Below, one piece after another: positions 11,952 through 23,455 of a DNA stretch of 64,000 nucleotides; the first letter of the stretch is position 1; every line of letters starts with the position of its first letter. The position numbers were made by a program, and so were the translations under genes. The notes beneath the pieces were generated by a model that made no database searches, was not told where the DNA came from, and was given only the letters and a program-made list of their open reading frames with translations. This DNA is from Balaenoptera acutorostrata (Eukaryota > Chordata > Mammalia > Artiodactyla > Balaenopteridae), in assembly GCF_949987535.1 (NCBI RefSeq), contig NC_080080.1, positions 66,329,829 through 66,393,828 on the forward strand, written 5' to 3'.

Positions 11952-13289
11952 TAATATTTTATTCAGTCTTTCTGGTCATTGTCTCCCTAACGCTAAACAA
12001 TTCATGTGTACATCTATGTTCTAATTTTCAAGTTTTAACAGAAATTAGTAAATCTTTCCTATGCCAGATGAAGAATTTGTTTTACAGTAATCACTCTCCC
12101 TTTCCCAGCCTTTCACCAATTTTGTTACTTATATTTTGACCTTAGTTCTGCACCTGTTTATCAATATAACTTTAACTAGTAGACCTAAACTTATAACTCT
12201 TAATACATGAATCTTCAACAGCATGCCTTAAACTCCCATTATAGAAGCTGAACTTCTTTCCAACTCTACCTTCCAATCTGTTAATCCTACCACTATAATT
12301 TTTTATTATGAAAATTTTCAAATATGTACAAAGTAAAAACAATAATATAGTGAACTGCCCTATACTCATCACTCAGTTTCAACAATTATCAAAGATCTGC
12401 TATTCTTGTGTCATTTATAACTTCATTCTTCACTCTTTCATTTGATTATTTTTTCCATTACTTTATTTTTTTCCATTACCTAAAATTGTCAAATGTTACA
12501 TTTGCCTTCTCCAGCCAGTTTTTTATTTTCCTGAGAAGTAATATAATTCTAGCAAAAAGTTTAAAAGTATTTATTTTTGGCAACCTGAGTTGACTATTTG
12601 AAAATGGATGTACAATTTCTATTAGCTTCTTTGAGGTGATGGAATAGTTCATGGCTCCACCATGACTATCATCCTCATCTCCTGAGTCAATAGTTCAAGT
12701 CCATAATTCCCCTAAGAAGCTCCTAACCCAAAAGTGCATACAAGATTCTTACAGCTCAAAAGCAGTAAGATGTGGATGACAGATGCAATGTCTCAGCAAG
12801 ACGAGGCAGAAGAGGAAAGGTAATGTTAGTTAATAGAAGTATTTGACTGCCAGGCTAAGCATTTTGAAGTGCAGTAGAAAAGATGCTCGATGAAGAAAAA
12901 ATATTTGGGGGGTCAATGAGATCTAGTATTTTCTTCTGGATTTCTCCACTAGTATTTTTGCATATTTATTTGTTTTAGATTCAGTGTCTACTTTGTAGAA
13001 CAAATGTGTCCTCTGCTGCAGTCTGACTCATATTTAACTTGAAACAGACTTGCCTAATTTCCCGTTATGGTACCACAGAACAAGAATTAGTTTATAATTA
13101 TAAATCTCTTATGAATGTCAAGTGTCACTGTGATAGGTAAATACAGTGTTGGCGGCAGCGGTCTGCTGGGAGTGGAAGGAGAGCCCCACCACCCAGCAAT
13201 GGGGCTCCACCTGCCTGGCTCTGGGTGGGGGTGGGTAGAGTATGGGCCTGCTTTGGACAGTTCTGACACGGTACTTATCTCCCTTACCT
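11952..13289. other. Intergenic DNA with an old repeat relic
   Basis: No gene seen. About 12298-12500 matches the pattern of an old mammalian repeat ('ttattatgaaaattttcaaa' followed by 'actcatcactcagtttcaac'), whose family I cannot name reliably. A related worn piece lies at 54560-54690. A GC-richer stretch (13140-13290) precedes the G-quadruplex motif but has no recognisable gene content. Confidence 0.5.
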
Positions 13290-13292
13290 TGT

Positions 13293-13314
13293 CCCTCCCC
13301 TCCCCCCCTCCCCC
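13293..13314 (-). other. Strong G-quadruplex motif (minus strand)
   Basis: On the plus strand four C runs of 3, 4, 7 and 5 are separated by single T bases. The minus strand is therefore four G runs with one-base loops, the arrangement expected to give the most stable parallel quadruplex. It lies at the end of a GC-rich 200-base island within AT-rich DNA. No transcript or promoter can be tied to it. Confidence 0.85.
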
Positions 13315-13389
13315 GTCTACTGCTGCAGCCCTCTCACCTGCCTAGGACTTTCATGCCATCCTTTGGCTTCTGAAAACTTGATACAACCT

Positions 13390-13800
13390 AATACTTCATG
13401 TCTGCGATGGACTTTTGATGGGGCCACTTAGCTGGGCTACAGTCTCCAGTTATACAATCAAACACTACTCTAGGTGTTGCAGTGAGGTATTTTGTAGATG
13501 TGACTAAAGCCCATAATTAGTTGACTTTAAGGGAGATAATCTGAAATAATCCAGGTGGTCCAGATTCAGCAGCTGAAAGGCCTTAAAAGCAGAGCTGATG
13601 AAGAAGAAATTCCACCTTTGGACAGCAACTTCAGCCTACACAGAGAGCTCCAGCCTGCCCTTCCTGACAACGTGTCCTGTGGATTCCAGACTTACTGAGC
13701 TGGCCTTCACCAGGATCTAAGCCAATGCCTTGTAATAAATGTCTTATATTTTATCTCCTACTGGTTCTGCTTCTGTGGTAGGATGCTGACTGGCACAGTG
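13390..13800 (+). repeat. Ancient LTR-like interspersed relic
   Basis: This block has several phrases of a high-copy mammalian repeat: 'cagtctccagttatacaat', 'taggtgttgcagtgaggt', 'gaagaagaaattccacc', and a late 'aataaatgtctta' followed by 'ggttctgcttctgtgg'. The polyadenylation signal near 13733 and the overall order suggest an LTR-type (MaLR-like) relic on the plus strand. The family name is uncertain and the internal region is absent, so it would be a solitary relic. Confidence 0.45.
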
Positions 13801-16155
13801 TTCTACAGTTTGCCCCAGATCGTATTTGGTCCTGGAGCAGAGCTAGAAGTTGTATGTGAAAGTTAGGGCAGCCTCATAATCAAGAGATAGTATGGCAGTC
13901 TGTCAGAGAAGATGTAGGAGCAAATGATTTTACAATTTTACAGCTAGAGAGTCCAGCTGGTCCCAAGTGGAATTTTGGCACAGGTGATAGTAAACTCCGC
14001 TACCAACTACATAAGAAAAAGGAGCAGAGACAGAAGAGGGAAGGCCTGTCATTCACAGACCACTTACTAGGGAGACACATTCTTGCAGAGACTGCTGGAA
14101 GGGCAAGAAAACCACCAGGTCCTTGAGCTGTCCCCAGTCTGAATTACCTCTGCCAGAGGACCTCCCTCTCTTTAGGAGGCTTTTCATATCCATTAGACTA
14201 TCTGATCACGTGAGCCACGCACAGCTGACTCTGGGAGTCCAGGAATCCCTGTATTTCCAGATCTAACTCTGGAATTTAAGCGATAAAGTCGAATTAGGGA
14301 GAAGAGAACAAGAAAGCAATGTCAACTGGTTGGCATTAACATCTGCCTTTGGGAAACATTTTTAGGTCCATGAAGTAAAAGACATTGAGTACAGGCTTGA
14401 GAGCCACCCACACTGAGAGCTTTAACAAACTTTCTAAGCAAATCCACTCAGCTTTCCCATTTGTGGGACAGAGACAATACCTACCATAGGCTTTAGAGCA
14501 AACAAAGTATGTTAAGTTCTGGGCACATGGAAATGATGTTCCATAAACCTTAGCTCCCTTCTATATGCACAGACTCACAGGGAAAACAAAACCGTTGCAG
14601 GAGCTGTAAAATGAAGATTTCCAGCATCAGAGCCTATTCCTTCTTTCCTGTATATGTCTTTGCTAATTTTTTTGATGATGTTTGAATTCATATTATGTTC
14701 TTCCCTTCTGTCTGAAGACAAAAAGCATTTTACTTTCCACTCTGGTGAAAAGTCACTAGATTCTGGGTGCTCAGTAAGCATCATTTATCCAAATACATGA
14801 GGATTGCCATGATGGTGCAATACAGTTTTGAAAAACAGATACATAGGGCTTTCCCAGTCTCCTGAGTCAACGAAAGAGTCAGAAATAGATTCTAAAACTG
14901 CTGATCCATTGTCCTGTGGTCTGCTAGCTCAAGGAATCTTTCTTTTAATACCTCTATATGTAATTAAGTGTTCAGTTCTTCAATCATGTATTTTCCCTCT
15001 GCTTGTAACTTTTTTGCTGATGGCCAAGGGCATTAACTCCTTCCTTCCTTAGGCAGTAGAGCCTTGGGAAAAAACTCAAAGAGAAACTCTATAACCCTGG
15101 GAATGCACCACAAAAATGTAACGAAGGAGACGTTTATTGGCTAATGATAGAAAGAGTTACCCAGCAGGTTTGAAACTGAAGATGGGCCTCTAATCTCAGT
15201 GATACATCAAATACAAAAGTTAACGTTTCCAAATTCCTGGAAATATCACATTTCCTCATAGTCTTCCGCTGCTTTATCTTCCCTGGAGATTGTTTTTCCC
15301 TATTTCTTAAAATGAATTTGCTTTTCTCCTGAGGAGCTTCATAAAGTTACAGAATTGTTTCACAATAGAAAAAAATTCTCTGAGCAAGAGGGTGAAAAGA
15401 GCAATATATCATATCCCTACTCAAGTTGTGTGGAATTCCTCAATATATGATAGGAAAGTCAAGACATAGACACACAATGGATTCTTATTTTCCATGTTCT
15501 CCCCAGTGGAAAGGGGCTCAAGCTCCAACTCACAGCACATTCAAAAGTGTGTTGTGATCATGCTAGGGAGGAACCTGAAAATTTGGCCAAAGTGAGTTAA
15601 TCCATTGTTGAGAGGTAGTTGAACTAAGGGGTGAATCAGCAGTTGAACACTTTTGAGAATTTTGGATGATTCTAGTGGTTACAGGGTTGGCTACTTTGTC
15701 CAAAACAGAAAGGGAAAAACTAAAAATGTGTTCCAAGTGGATGGCTATAGGAAAGCTTTTCTTCCTTTGTTGGTGTTTCTGGCATTAAGTCTTCACCTCT
15801 TTTAAGCAGCGTGGACTTGTTGGAACTGGAAGCAACACAAAACCCTCCCTCCCCAGTGAAACCAAATTTGCCAGCTGTGGAAGTGATTGTGGTCCCTGTT
15901 GCTAAGACTCCCTCTGACCAGCCGGAAGATATCATTAGATCTAAAGTTGGCCTTGGGCCTGGCCTTGAATAGCAAGCAAATGGCAACATTTGGTACCATT
16001 CCCTTAGTGTTTCTATTTCTATTCACAGTACAAAATGGTTTTCTCAGCAGGATATGAACAATGATACGAAAGCCCCAACATACTTGCTCTATTGAAAAAT
16101 TGGCCATGAAAATTAAAAGCAGACATGTGTAAGGAAATTAAAACTAGAACTTATT
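13801..16155. other. Intergenic DNA with one MIR trace
   Basis: No gene recognised. About 14400-14540 resembles the right half of a MIR on the plus strand ('ctttcccatttgtgggacag', 'caatacctaccatagg', then 'gttctgggcacat'). The remainder is unclassified. Reading frames at 15720-16107 (minus) overlap each other in different frames and resemble no protein family I know. Confidence 0.5.
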
Positions 16156-16159
16156 AGGA

Positions 16160-16560
16160 ATGCTTTCAGCAAAAGCAATAGAAAACCCAACTAAGAGTAA
16201 CTTAAGCAATAAAAACATTGAATTAGCTCACATAATAGGCCTGGAGGTGGGTGGGCAGTTCCAGGTTTGGTCTGAAAGCTCCTTCTATCCTTTCTGCCCT
16301 ACTGTCCTCAGCATGTTGGCTTTTAGCTTTATGGTCATAAAATGGCTGCTGCAGCTCCAGTCATCATGACCTTGTTCTAGCATCCCAAGCAAGAAAAAAG
16401 GGACAAGAGCAAAAAGCTATTTTCACCTGGGTCTAATTTTTAGTCCCAACAGAATCTCCATTATATCTCTTTGATGAAACTGAATGTCACATTCACACCT
16501 AGACTGGCTAAGGGGCATAGATGGCCCCAACTTATTATACCAGTGTTCATTAACCAGTCG
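16160..16560. repeat. Ancient interspersed relic, family uncertain
   Basis: Phrases such as 'aacccaactaagagtaactt', 'gaattagctcacataat' and 'ggctgctgcagctccag' recur in an old high-copy mammalian repeat. I recognise the pattern but cannot assign the family or orientation safely. No coding content is apparent. Confidence 0.35.
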
Positions 16561-17685
16561 TGACTTTTATTCCCTGGGTCTGAGGAGGGGTGTACTTTCA
16601 ACGAAATCAAGGGGCTCCACTTACTACCCGAATAACATCTGTAGTTCTTTTAGGTAGGAAGAATGATTGCGAGGCAATCACAATCACCAGTGTCTGCCAC
16701 AATCCGTCCTCCCTCTCCCATCAGACTGAAATACAAGGTGGAATAGTACACAGTTGATGCCTCTAAACTTATTCAATCCTATGCCCAAAATTAAGAGTAC
16801 TGAACTCATTCCTTTTTTTTTTTTTTTTTTCCCAAAGAATTCCTAAAATAAAGATCACACAATTCCTTTCAGGAACACTTTTCTGGGACTAATCTTTTTT
16901 TTTTTTTTGAGATATTCATTTATCGCTCCTTAGGACTTTTTAAAAATTCATTTAAAAATATGAATTGACACCAGTGGTTAGCCTTGTTTAGCAAAGTTCA
17001 ACATTTTTGAAAAATACAATTGTGAATTTTTTAAGAAAAGGGGGGAGTCTATTTGAAATGTGGTTGAATAAACGTGATATTTGTTGCACTATGAAATGCT
17101 GACAAATGACACAGCTGAAATGTTGCTCTATTTTTCTCAAAGGACTCTGTTCGGTTTCTCGATGTAGGTGATGTTTTGGGGAATGTTTTTAGGATGTTTA
17201 GGAATTCTTACTCAAAAATAAATTTGAGGTGATACTAACCAAACTCTCTCCAGAGACAATTGTAAGTTATTTTTCCTTATCTCCTTATAGAGTATTTAGT
17301 TATGTGGCATAGAAATTGGAGATATTTCTTCCTAGGTATGACTCATAGTTAGTTTTTTCCACAAAGCATTGTACTTTGTACATTAAAAATGTACTTTGAG
17401 AAATCTCTATATGTCCAGAAATGCCATAGTTTTGTTTTTTTTCTGACAGTCATTTAACCTGTGGGGTGGGGAGTACTGTCTATAAAATTACACACGTGAA
17501 AATGAGTTTCACAGCTTATTTGCTTTAAAATTGCAATGCAGAAAACTTAGATTATCTCTCAACAGAGGCACAAAACTGGTGTTGACAAATGTAGTAAAGA
17601 AAATTAATCATGTGAAACTTTTGGAATTCTTATTTTTAGAATACCTGTCTGGGAACCTTTAAGATATTTTTTAGATTTCTTTATG
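16561..17685. other. Intergenic, AT-rich, poly(T) tracts
   Basis: No gene recognised. Two T homopolymers (about 16812-16830 and 16897-16908) are not flanked by a recognisable retroposon body. They could be the tails of decayed elements or simple slippage tracts. Nothing else stands out. Confidence 0.5.
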
Positions 17686-17689
17686 TTTT

Positions 17690-17890
17690 AGTCATGGAGC
17701 AATATAGCATTTAGGAGCTTGGATTTGGGGCAAACATATAAGTTCAAGTTTTGCTTCTATCAATTACTACTTGTCTAACCTTGGGCAATTTGATGAATTT
17801 CTTTGAATCTAAATCCCCTCATCAGTTAAATGGGAATTAAAAATTGTTAAAGCATAAATGTTTATAAAGATAAAATAATTCTCATACAAA
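17690..17890 (+). repeat. MIR SINE, plus strand
   Basis: A worn MIR with features in the normal order: a head with 'agcaatatagcatttaggag', the core phrase 'ctacttgtctaaccttgggc', the 'tcccctcatcagttaaatgg' segment, and the tail with 'aaagataaaataattctc'. MIRs are tRNA-derived SINEs amplified before the placental radiation and moved by L2. This one is inactive. Confidence 0.75.
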
Positions 17891-17921
17891 TATAAAATGA
17901 ATGCATATCAAAGATTTTTGA

Positions 17922-17937
17922 CTCATTAATTAATGAG
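17922..17937. other. 16-bp perfect palindrome (TTAATTAA core)
   Basis: CTCATTAATTAATGAG is its own reverse complement. The core contains overlapping TAAT and ATTA sequences of the sort bound by homeodomain proteins. A single short palindrome is weak evidence of function. Confidence 0.6.
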
Positions 17938-17978
17938 CAAAATGTTTAACTGTTGTAACTGGCACAAAGGAGAATTCA

Positions 17979-17981
17979 CAT

Positions 17982-18017
<36 letters not shown>

Positions 18018-18024
18018 GTGCACA
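17979..18024. repeat. (CA)n microsatellite with CG/TG end
   Basis: A CA run of about 35 bases ends in a 'cgcacgtgcacat' segment, so the purine/pyrimidine alternation is largely kept across the whole tract. Such tracts are polymorphic and can adopt Z-form DNA. Confidence 0.95.
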
Positions 18025-18338
18025 TTTCCACCAAACTTTATTTACATTTCAGTTAACAAGAATCATTTGCATTGCATCAGTTTTCTACAACTTGCCAAGT
18101 TGTAAAATAACTCAGACAATGAAAGAGGCAGATAACCCACCCACCTGGAAGAATGTGCTAGATGGGACGTACTACCTAAGGCATCCATTGACTTCTTCTA
18201 GGGAGAATGAATGCAATCAAAAATATGAAGGCAATTTTAGACAATAATCGGGTACTTGAGTCTGAAATCAAAGATCTTCTGATTTGCAAGAGCTTGGCTT
18301 TTGATAGTAAAAGTTTTTCCTCAATTCCAAACACTTCC

Positions 18339-18396
18339 TTTAAACATCAAGAAAGGGTCTTTAAACACCAAGAAAGGGTCTTTAAACAAGAAAGGA
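18339..18396 (+). repeat. Short tandem repeat, ~20-bp unit
   Basis: The unit 'tttaaacatcaagaaagggt' is followed by 'tttaaacaccaagaaagggt' and then a partial third copy ('tttaaacaagaaagg') lacking a few bases. It is a local tandem duplication with one substitution and one short deletion. Confidence 0.9.
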
Positions 18397-18399
18397 GAG

Positions 18400-19445
18400 C
18401 ACACTGGGTGCAGTGTCATTTTCTCACTCTTTCCAAGTCTGAACCAAGGAGGCTGGAGATAAAGGGAGAGGAAACCCAGACTGTGACTGAACGTGTTCCT
18501 TGATACCCGCCTCAGGGTTGTTACCTACAAAGGGCAAGAGAAGCTCCAAGATGGAGTTCTGGGTAAGGATGCTGAGACCAGAGGAGACTTTGGCTCCACT
18601 TCCCACCTGGAATTCTGCAAGGAGGCATCCTCACAGTATTTCCAACTTTTGTATGGGGTGGTTGTGATGAAGAAAATGTGGCAGAATGAAATATGCAGGG
18701 TCAGAGAAAGCTCAATATAACAACCTCCGTCCCCGATGCCCTAGACCTGACTTGGGGGACATCCCACAGGTGTGTGTCCCCACGCACACATTTGCGGTAT
18801 TCTCAGTGCTGGGTGAGGAGAGGAAGGTGCAGAGGACTCAGATCTCCAGAACCCAGGGCTCAGACAGCAGGAGATGCTGGCACTGCCCACAGGCAGACGA
18901 AGCCAGGTACAGCAGCTGCAGACACTGCAGGACAGAGGCCAGAACCATGGTCCACAGGGGAGAAGACATCTCACCAGAGACCAGAGAGGAAAGAGGCAGC
19001 ATTCAGCATCCAGACAAGGCCCCATACACACACTTAGCCACTCAAACAACCTCCTGAGGTTCCTTGAGAGAGAAGAAAGTTCAATATGAAGTTTGACATT
19101 TCCAATAACTGAGCCTGAACCCTGAGTAGATTATTTACCCTCAAGTGTCTATACTCCAGCCCACAATGACTGAATCGACCTGAACTGGACAGCTTCAGTT
19201 ATTTCCACTAATGCGTTAGGCATTAGGCACAATGGTGACACATGTGAGACTGTACGTCGTTGATGTTTTACAAAAATACTATGAATAAACCCATCCTCCA
19301 CAGTAACTTATTCGCATTTTGTCAACACCTCTACTGGAAGCATCTCACCCTCTTTTATATATTATAATTAGTTCTTTATATAAGTATTTGTCTCTTACTA
19401 GATTCTGGTGAGGCCCACTAGATTCTGGCCAGACATGTTTTATGC
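18400..19445. other. Intergenic DNA with overlapping chance frames
   Basis: Several open frames overlap on both strands between 18490 and 19090, which is typical of moderately GC-rich non-coding DNA. I see no protein family, splice structure or conserved motif. The reverse strand is open at 18741-19049 as well, so coding on either strand is not supported. Confidence 0.5.
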
Positions 19446-19449
19446 ATCA

Positions 19450-19505
19450 TTTTGTAACACCTACCCTGTACATAGCAGGTGCTCAATAAATATTTATTGA
19501 GCTGA
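19450..19505 (+). repeat. L2/MIR 3'-end fragment
   Basis: A short tail of an L2 or MIR element, recognisable by 'catagcaggtgctcaataaatatttattga'-type wording (gtgctcaataaat). This end is shared by L2 and MIR, so the two cannot be told apart from so short a piece. Confidence 0.7.
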
Positions 19506-19629
19506 GTTGTGGTTTTTTTCTGAAATTAAAGTTTCAGTATTTCTTTTTTCAGTGGATAAATGTATTCTCCACTCTGCAACAATTTCAGAGCTAAAAGGGT
19601 ATTAATGGTTTTAATTTTATTTCTATCAT

Positions 19630-19800
19630 GTATCTTCTTTTTGATTGAGGTACAGCAATATATATAACTGAATCACTTTGCTGTACACCTGAAACTAACA
19701 CAGCATTTAAAATATGTATATATATATGTATATATATTCTTTTTCAGATTCTTTTCCATTATAGGTTATTACAAGATACTGAATATAGTTCCCTGTGCTT
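19630..19800. mobile_element. L1 3' UTR fragment in two opposed halves
   Basis: The left half (about 19650-19705, 'aactgaatcactttgctgta', 'acacctgaaactaacacag') is the plus-strand version of the L1 3' end. The right half (about 19730-19800, 'tttttcagattcttttccat', 'gaatatagttccctgtgc') is the minus-strand version of the part that lies just upstream in the same 3' UTR. A TA-rich tract (about 19709-19735) sits at the hinge. The order does not fit classical twin-primed L1 insertion, which places an inverted 5' part before a direct 3' part. Confidence 0.7.
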
Positions 19801-19896
19801 ATCATGTATTTTCTCATTGCTAAATCATTAAAGTGTGTGTGTATACACCCATACATGTATACATATGTGTGTATATACATACGTGTGTGCGATACA
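19709..19896. repeat. TA/TG/CA simple-sequence cluster
   Basis: Alternating TA, TG and CA tracts occur at 19709-19737 and 19833-19896, the second mixing 'gtgtgtgtgtatacac' with 'acatgtatacatatgtg'. The first tract overlaps the hinge of the split L1 fragment. Confidence 0.85.
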
Positions 19897-22800
19897 TGTA
19901 TAGTGATGGCATCACATGGCTCTTCAATGGCTTGATTTCTCTATGTTCACCAGTGTGCCTTCACCATACAGGCCATGGTCATGGTCGTGTACTCTGCTGG
20001 GGTATTTGAGCAATATCATGCGGGCACCCACGCCTCTCCTGAAGCAGGAGAACACCTGGCTCCCTTTTCACGCAGCTGACCACGGTCAGGTTGCCGCCAG
20101 CCACGACACACTAAACCTCCACTCAGCTGTCAAAGTTGTTTTATCCTGCATGGCTAGATCATTTTTTTCCCTGACATGGTGAAATTAACCCGGAACTCAT
20201 CATTGCATAAAGCCGCTGAATTGTTCTTTCCAATAGACGTTTCCTTTTACTTAACAGTCTTGTTTTTACCTGCCTGAACTTACAGTGTCTGGCATACAGA
20301 GGTGCAAGCTGCATGAGTACAAGGACGAGAGAAGCGTGCAGATCTCAGCATTGCAGAGTGGCTGCTGGGCCCATGCTGCTGTCTGACTCCAAGGACAAAT
20401 CCCTAAGTACCTCCTAGGAAGAGGACCTGCTGGCCAAGATGTTGCTGTGAGATCCCAGAGCATGACGTCAAGTGCTACCCCTCTCTCCTGTGATATCTTC
20501 CCATTCCTGGTGACTCTTGCCTCACTACTGATTCTGCACGCTGACTCAGCGCCATTGCTCTGTTTGCTGACACTGGTCATTCCTCTTGTAAACTGTTCTC
20601 CACGATACTTGACTGCATCCTGATAAGGCTTATCCTGCACCACCCGACTTGTCGCCCACTTGCTAAAGGTGGTCTCAGGCTGCAGAGGTGAGTACCATTC
20701 TGGCTTGCCTTTAACTAATTCTCTCCCTGGATACTTATGAGATGTCTAAAGTGCTAGCTCTGTTAATTGCCAGCCAAGGGAAGATTTCATGACCCATTGT
20801 GTCATCTCTCCCTGACAACCAATTCTAATGGCACTTTTAAGTGTTCATTAAGAATGTGCTTAAGTGTGCCTTACCAAACAGCCTGAGATATCACCAACTT
20901 TTGGTGGACTATTCTCAACACGTGTTAATGGATTGTTGTTTTTTTTTTGTCTTTTTACTCTGGATGGCTAAAATATGAACTTTTATGACTACTGAAAAAT
21001 TTTGAGCCTTTGTAGTGCAAAATATGGGGTCTTCATAAAATATTCCTGACTTTTAAACTGCAACAACTTAAGTTTAAAGTGCACGATAATGTTTAAACAG
21101 CATTCAAAACAGATTTATTAAAGTTTCAGACCATATAACACAACTTTGCACAACATACTCTTATTTCAGATTCTATTACAAAAGATGGCTCCCATACATG
21201 GGGAGGTTTTGCTGGCCCCCTTGGCTTATAGAATTTAAGTGCAGGCCAGCTGTGAGAAGGAAATTCACTGCTTACAACCAGGAAGATGCAGATGGTTTAT
21301 ATCATTCCTATAATCTAAATTATTAAAGTTAAAATGTTTAAAACAGCACCTGGACTTTATAAAAACTCTGTGCTACAGATAGATTCCAAATTGTTTAGCA
21401 ATACAATCATAATGGCTTATGTTATTTTCTAAGAAATTTTCTTTTGAAATTACATTACTGTTTGATGCTTCCCAAAGTTGATTTGTGGGTAGGGGTCTAG
21501 TCTGAGAGAAATCTGCTTTTATTTTTGAGTGATAGCAATATGAAAGAAACATATTTTTACCTCTTTTGCCTTTTTTGTCTTTCAAATTTCTCAGAAACAT
21601 CTAAACCTTAGAACACCAGGCAGTCCTTCTAGGTTGAGCTCGATGAGAAAAGCAAATTGGAAAAAGTTCTCCAAAATGTAATAAAGTGGTTTGAAAATGT
21701 CAGACTACTTATATGAAGTAGAAGACTGTATTGGTTAAAACAATAAAGATTTTGGCCCAGTTAATAACAGCAAATTAAAAAGTTCACCAATGGTTACTCC
21801 CTAGATACGAATGCAGAAACAGTCAATTTAGATAACCAGTCAATTTGGACTTTTAAAAAATGAAACAGAACATTTGATTGAAATGGTTGCTGGACAAATT
21901 CTTTTCAGTGTCTATCTGGTTTTCTGTGCCCAAAAGGTCATGAATCGTGTGTGCAAAAAAACTATAGGGCAACCAGTAACTTACCTAGGTAATACACATT
22001 ACACTGAACCCCAAGTCTTCACTTCTAGGAGCACAGACTCAACAGAGGTTCTATCAAAATAGTGAAAAGAATACAGAGAAATGTGCTATGGGACTCTTTT
22101 GATGCCAGTTATTTTCTTTTGCATAATTTACTCCAATTTTGTCAAATTCATATGAAATTGACTTTTAAATAAATAAAATGATAGGAGATAGTTCTGGCCA
22201 ATTAATTTTCAAAAAGATTTTGTTGTTTTTGTTTTTGCCTTTGCTTATAACTCTTTATACAGCAGAATAGGGTCTTTACTTCTTGTGTAGGATCATTCAG
22301 GGTCTCGTGCTCCTAATTCTGGACTTGAGTTCTTTTTCAAAACACCATGTGTATATGTGAAATGTAGGTGATGAGGCTGAACGTGGACTGTCTCCAGGGT
22401 ACAGGGTGAGTCTTGTTTTGTTTTTACATATTCTATGTTACGAGTTTCTTTCCATCTCATTCCCTTCTTTACTTGAAAAATGAATTGCAGTGTACTATCA
22501 ATTATATGAGCCTCTCAAAAAAAGATGCTTTCCTGTCATATTATTAGTGTATATTTATATGTACGTATATATATATACATATATATATATACACATACAT
22601 ATATATCTTTATACATCAATTTTTAGGTTGCATAATCAATTTTACCAATATTTTATTCTCTTAACAAATCAAATTCAACCTATGGAAGCAGTCTCTCAAG
22701 ACTGTAAGCTGAGAGTACACAAAATTTGGAAAGTACCTAAATTAGAATTTTGTTGCCAATATTTGAACAGCTGCGGTAGGCACACAGAGAATATGTTGTC

Positions 22801-23235
22801 ATCACAATTTACTTACTTATTTGTGCCTAAAATATTGATTCCAGAAGAGTTCAGGGCAGAGTGGGATGTAGAGCCTTCTGATTAGAGATGAAACTATTAT
22901 CCCATTTGCAAAACTACCGAATGGGACAGAAGACAAGCAGCCTATCAAATAACAGAGTGGTAGAGCTGAGGTTGAACTTCCCCTGTGTTCCTTTCAACAT
23001 CATTCATCGTATAATCATTGAGAGCCTGCTGGATGCCAGACAAGTGCTGGGTACTTGGAATACAAGGGTAAATAAGACATCATTCCCACCTTCCAGAACT
23101 GCAGGAAGAAAGGGTAGATGGATAGATAAATGGGTAAATCACTCTCGAATATGGTAGCTCTGGAGTTAGAAACATTGACTTGGTGAGCACACGTGTGTGT
23201 GCACACACACAGTCTACCTGGTCTACCTCTAAATC
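19897..23235. other. Intergenic DNA, no gene demonstrated
   Basis: No protein-coding homology recognised. A strong splice-donor-like string (CAGAG|GTGAGTAC, about 20688-20698) follows a moderately GC-rich stretch at 20280-20690, but no paired acceptor or reading frame supports an exon. An AT microsatellite lies at 22555-22608. About 22990-23100 resembles an old high-copy mammalian repeat ('tggatgccagacaagtgctgg'). A purine/pyrimidine alternating string with a 'tgtgtgtgcacacaca' palindrome lies at about 23187-23211. Confidence 0.5.
22546..22610. repeat. (TA)n-rich microsatellite
   Basis: A run of TA steps broken by 'gtac' and 'acatac' interruptions. It is typical simple-sequence DNA with weak self-complementarity and no flanking element that it could be the tail of. 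Confidence 0.9.
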
Positions 23236-23239
23236 TAAG

Positions 23240-23455
23240 TTTTTCATACACTTTAACCACAGTGTTCTTCAAAATGCAAATCCGATTACATCATCATTGC
23301 TCACCCCGATTAAAATCCTTTTATGGTTTTCTGCTCCTTTGAGAATAAAAACAAAACTCCTTAATATGGCAGCCTGCAAGACCCCAGATCACCCTGCTCT
23401 GGTGTCCCCATGTGTCCTCTTCACTCTCTGGGTTCCAGCCATGCAGGCTTATGAT
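23240..23455 (+). repeat. L2 LINE 3' part, left half
   Basis: Plus-strand L2 3' region ('catcattgctcaccccg', 'aaaatccttttatggttttc', 'agcctgcaagaccccagatc'). It is interrupted at about 23455 by an old L1 and resumes at about 24600. The two halves are collinear with one L2 copy, apart from a small gap at the junction. Confidence 0.8.

Noticed and set aside
16812..16908. Poly(T) runs as tails of retroposons
   Set aside because: No element body or target-site duplication could be found next to either run.
17979..18024. CRISPR-like or regulated repeat array
   Set aside because: It is a plain CA microsatellite. There are no spacers, and the genome is mammalian.
18490..19090. Cluster of overlapping frames that might be an exon
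   Set aside because: Frames are open on both strands and in several registers at once, a composition effect. No protein family or splice sites are convincing.
20688..20698. Strong splice-donor-like string CAGAG|GTGAGTAC
   Set aside because: Good donor-like strings occur by chance every few kilobases. No acceptor, branch point or coding frame pairs with it.
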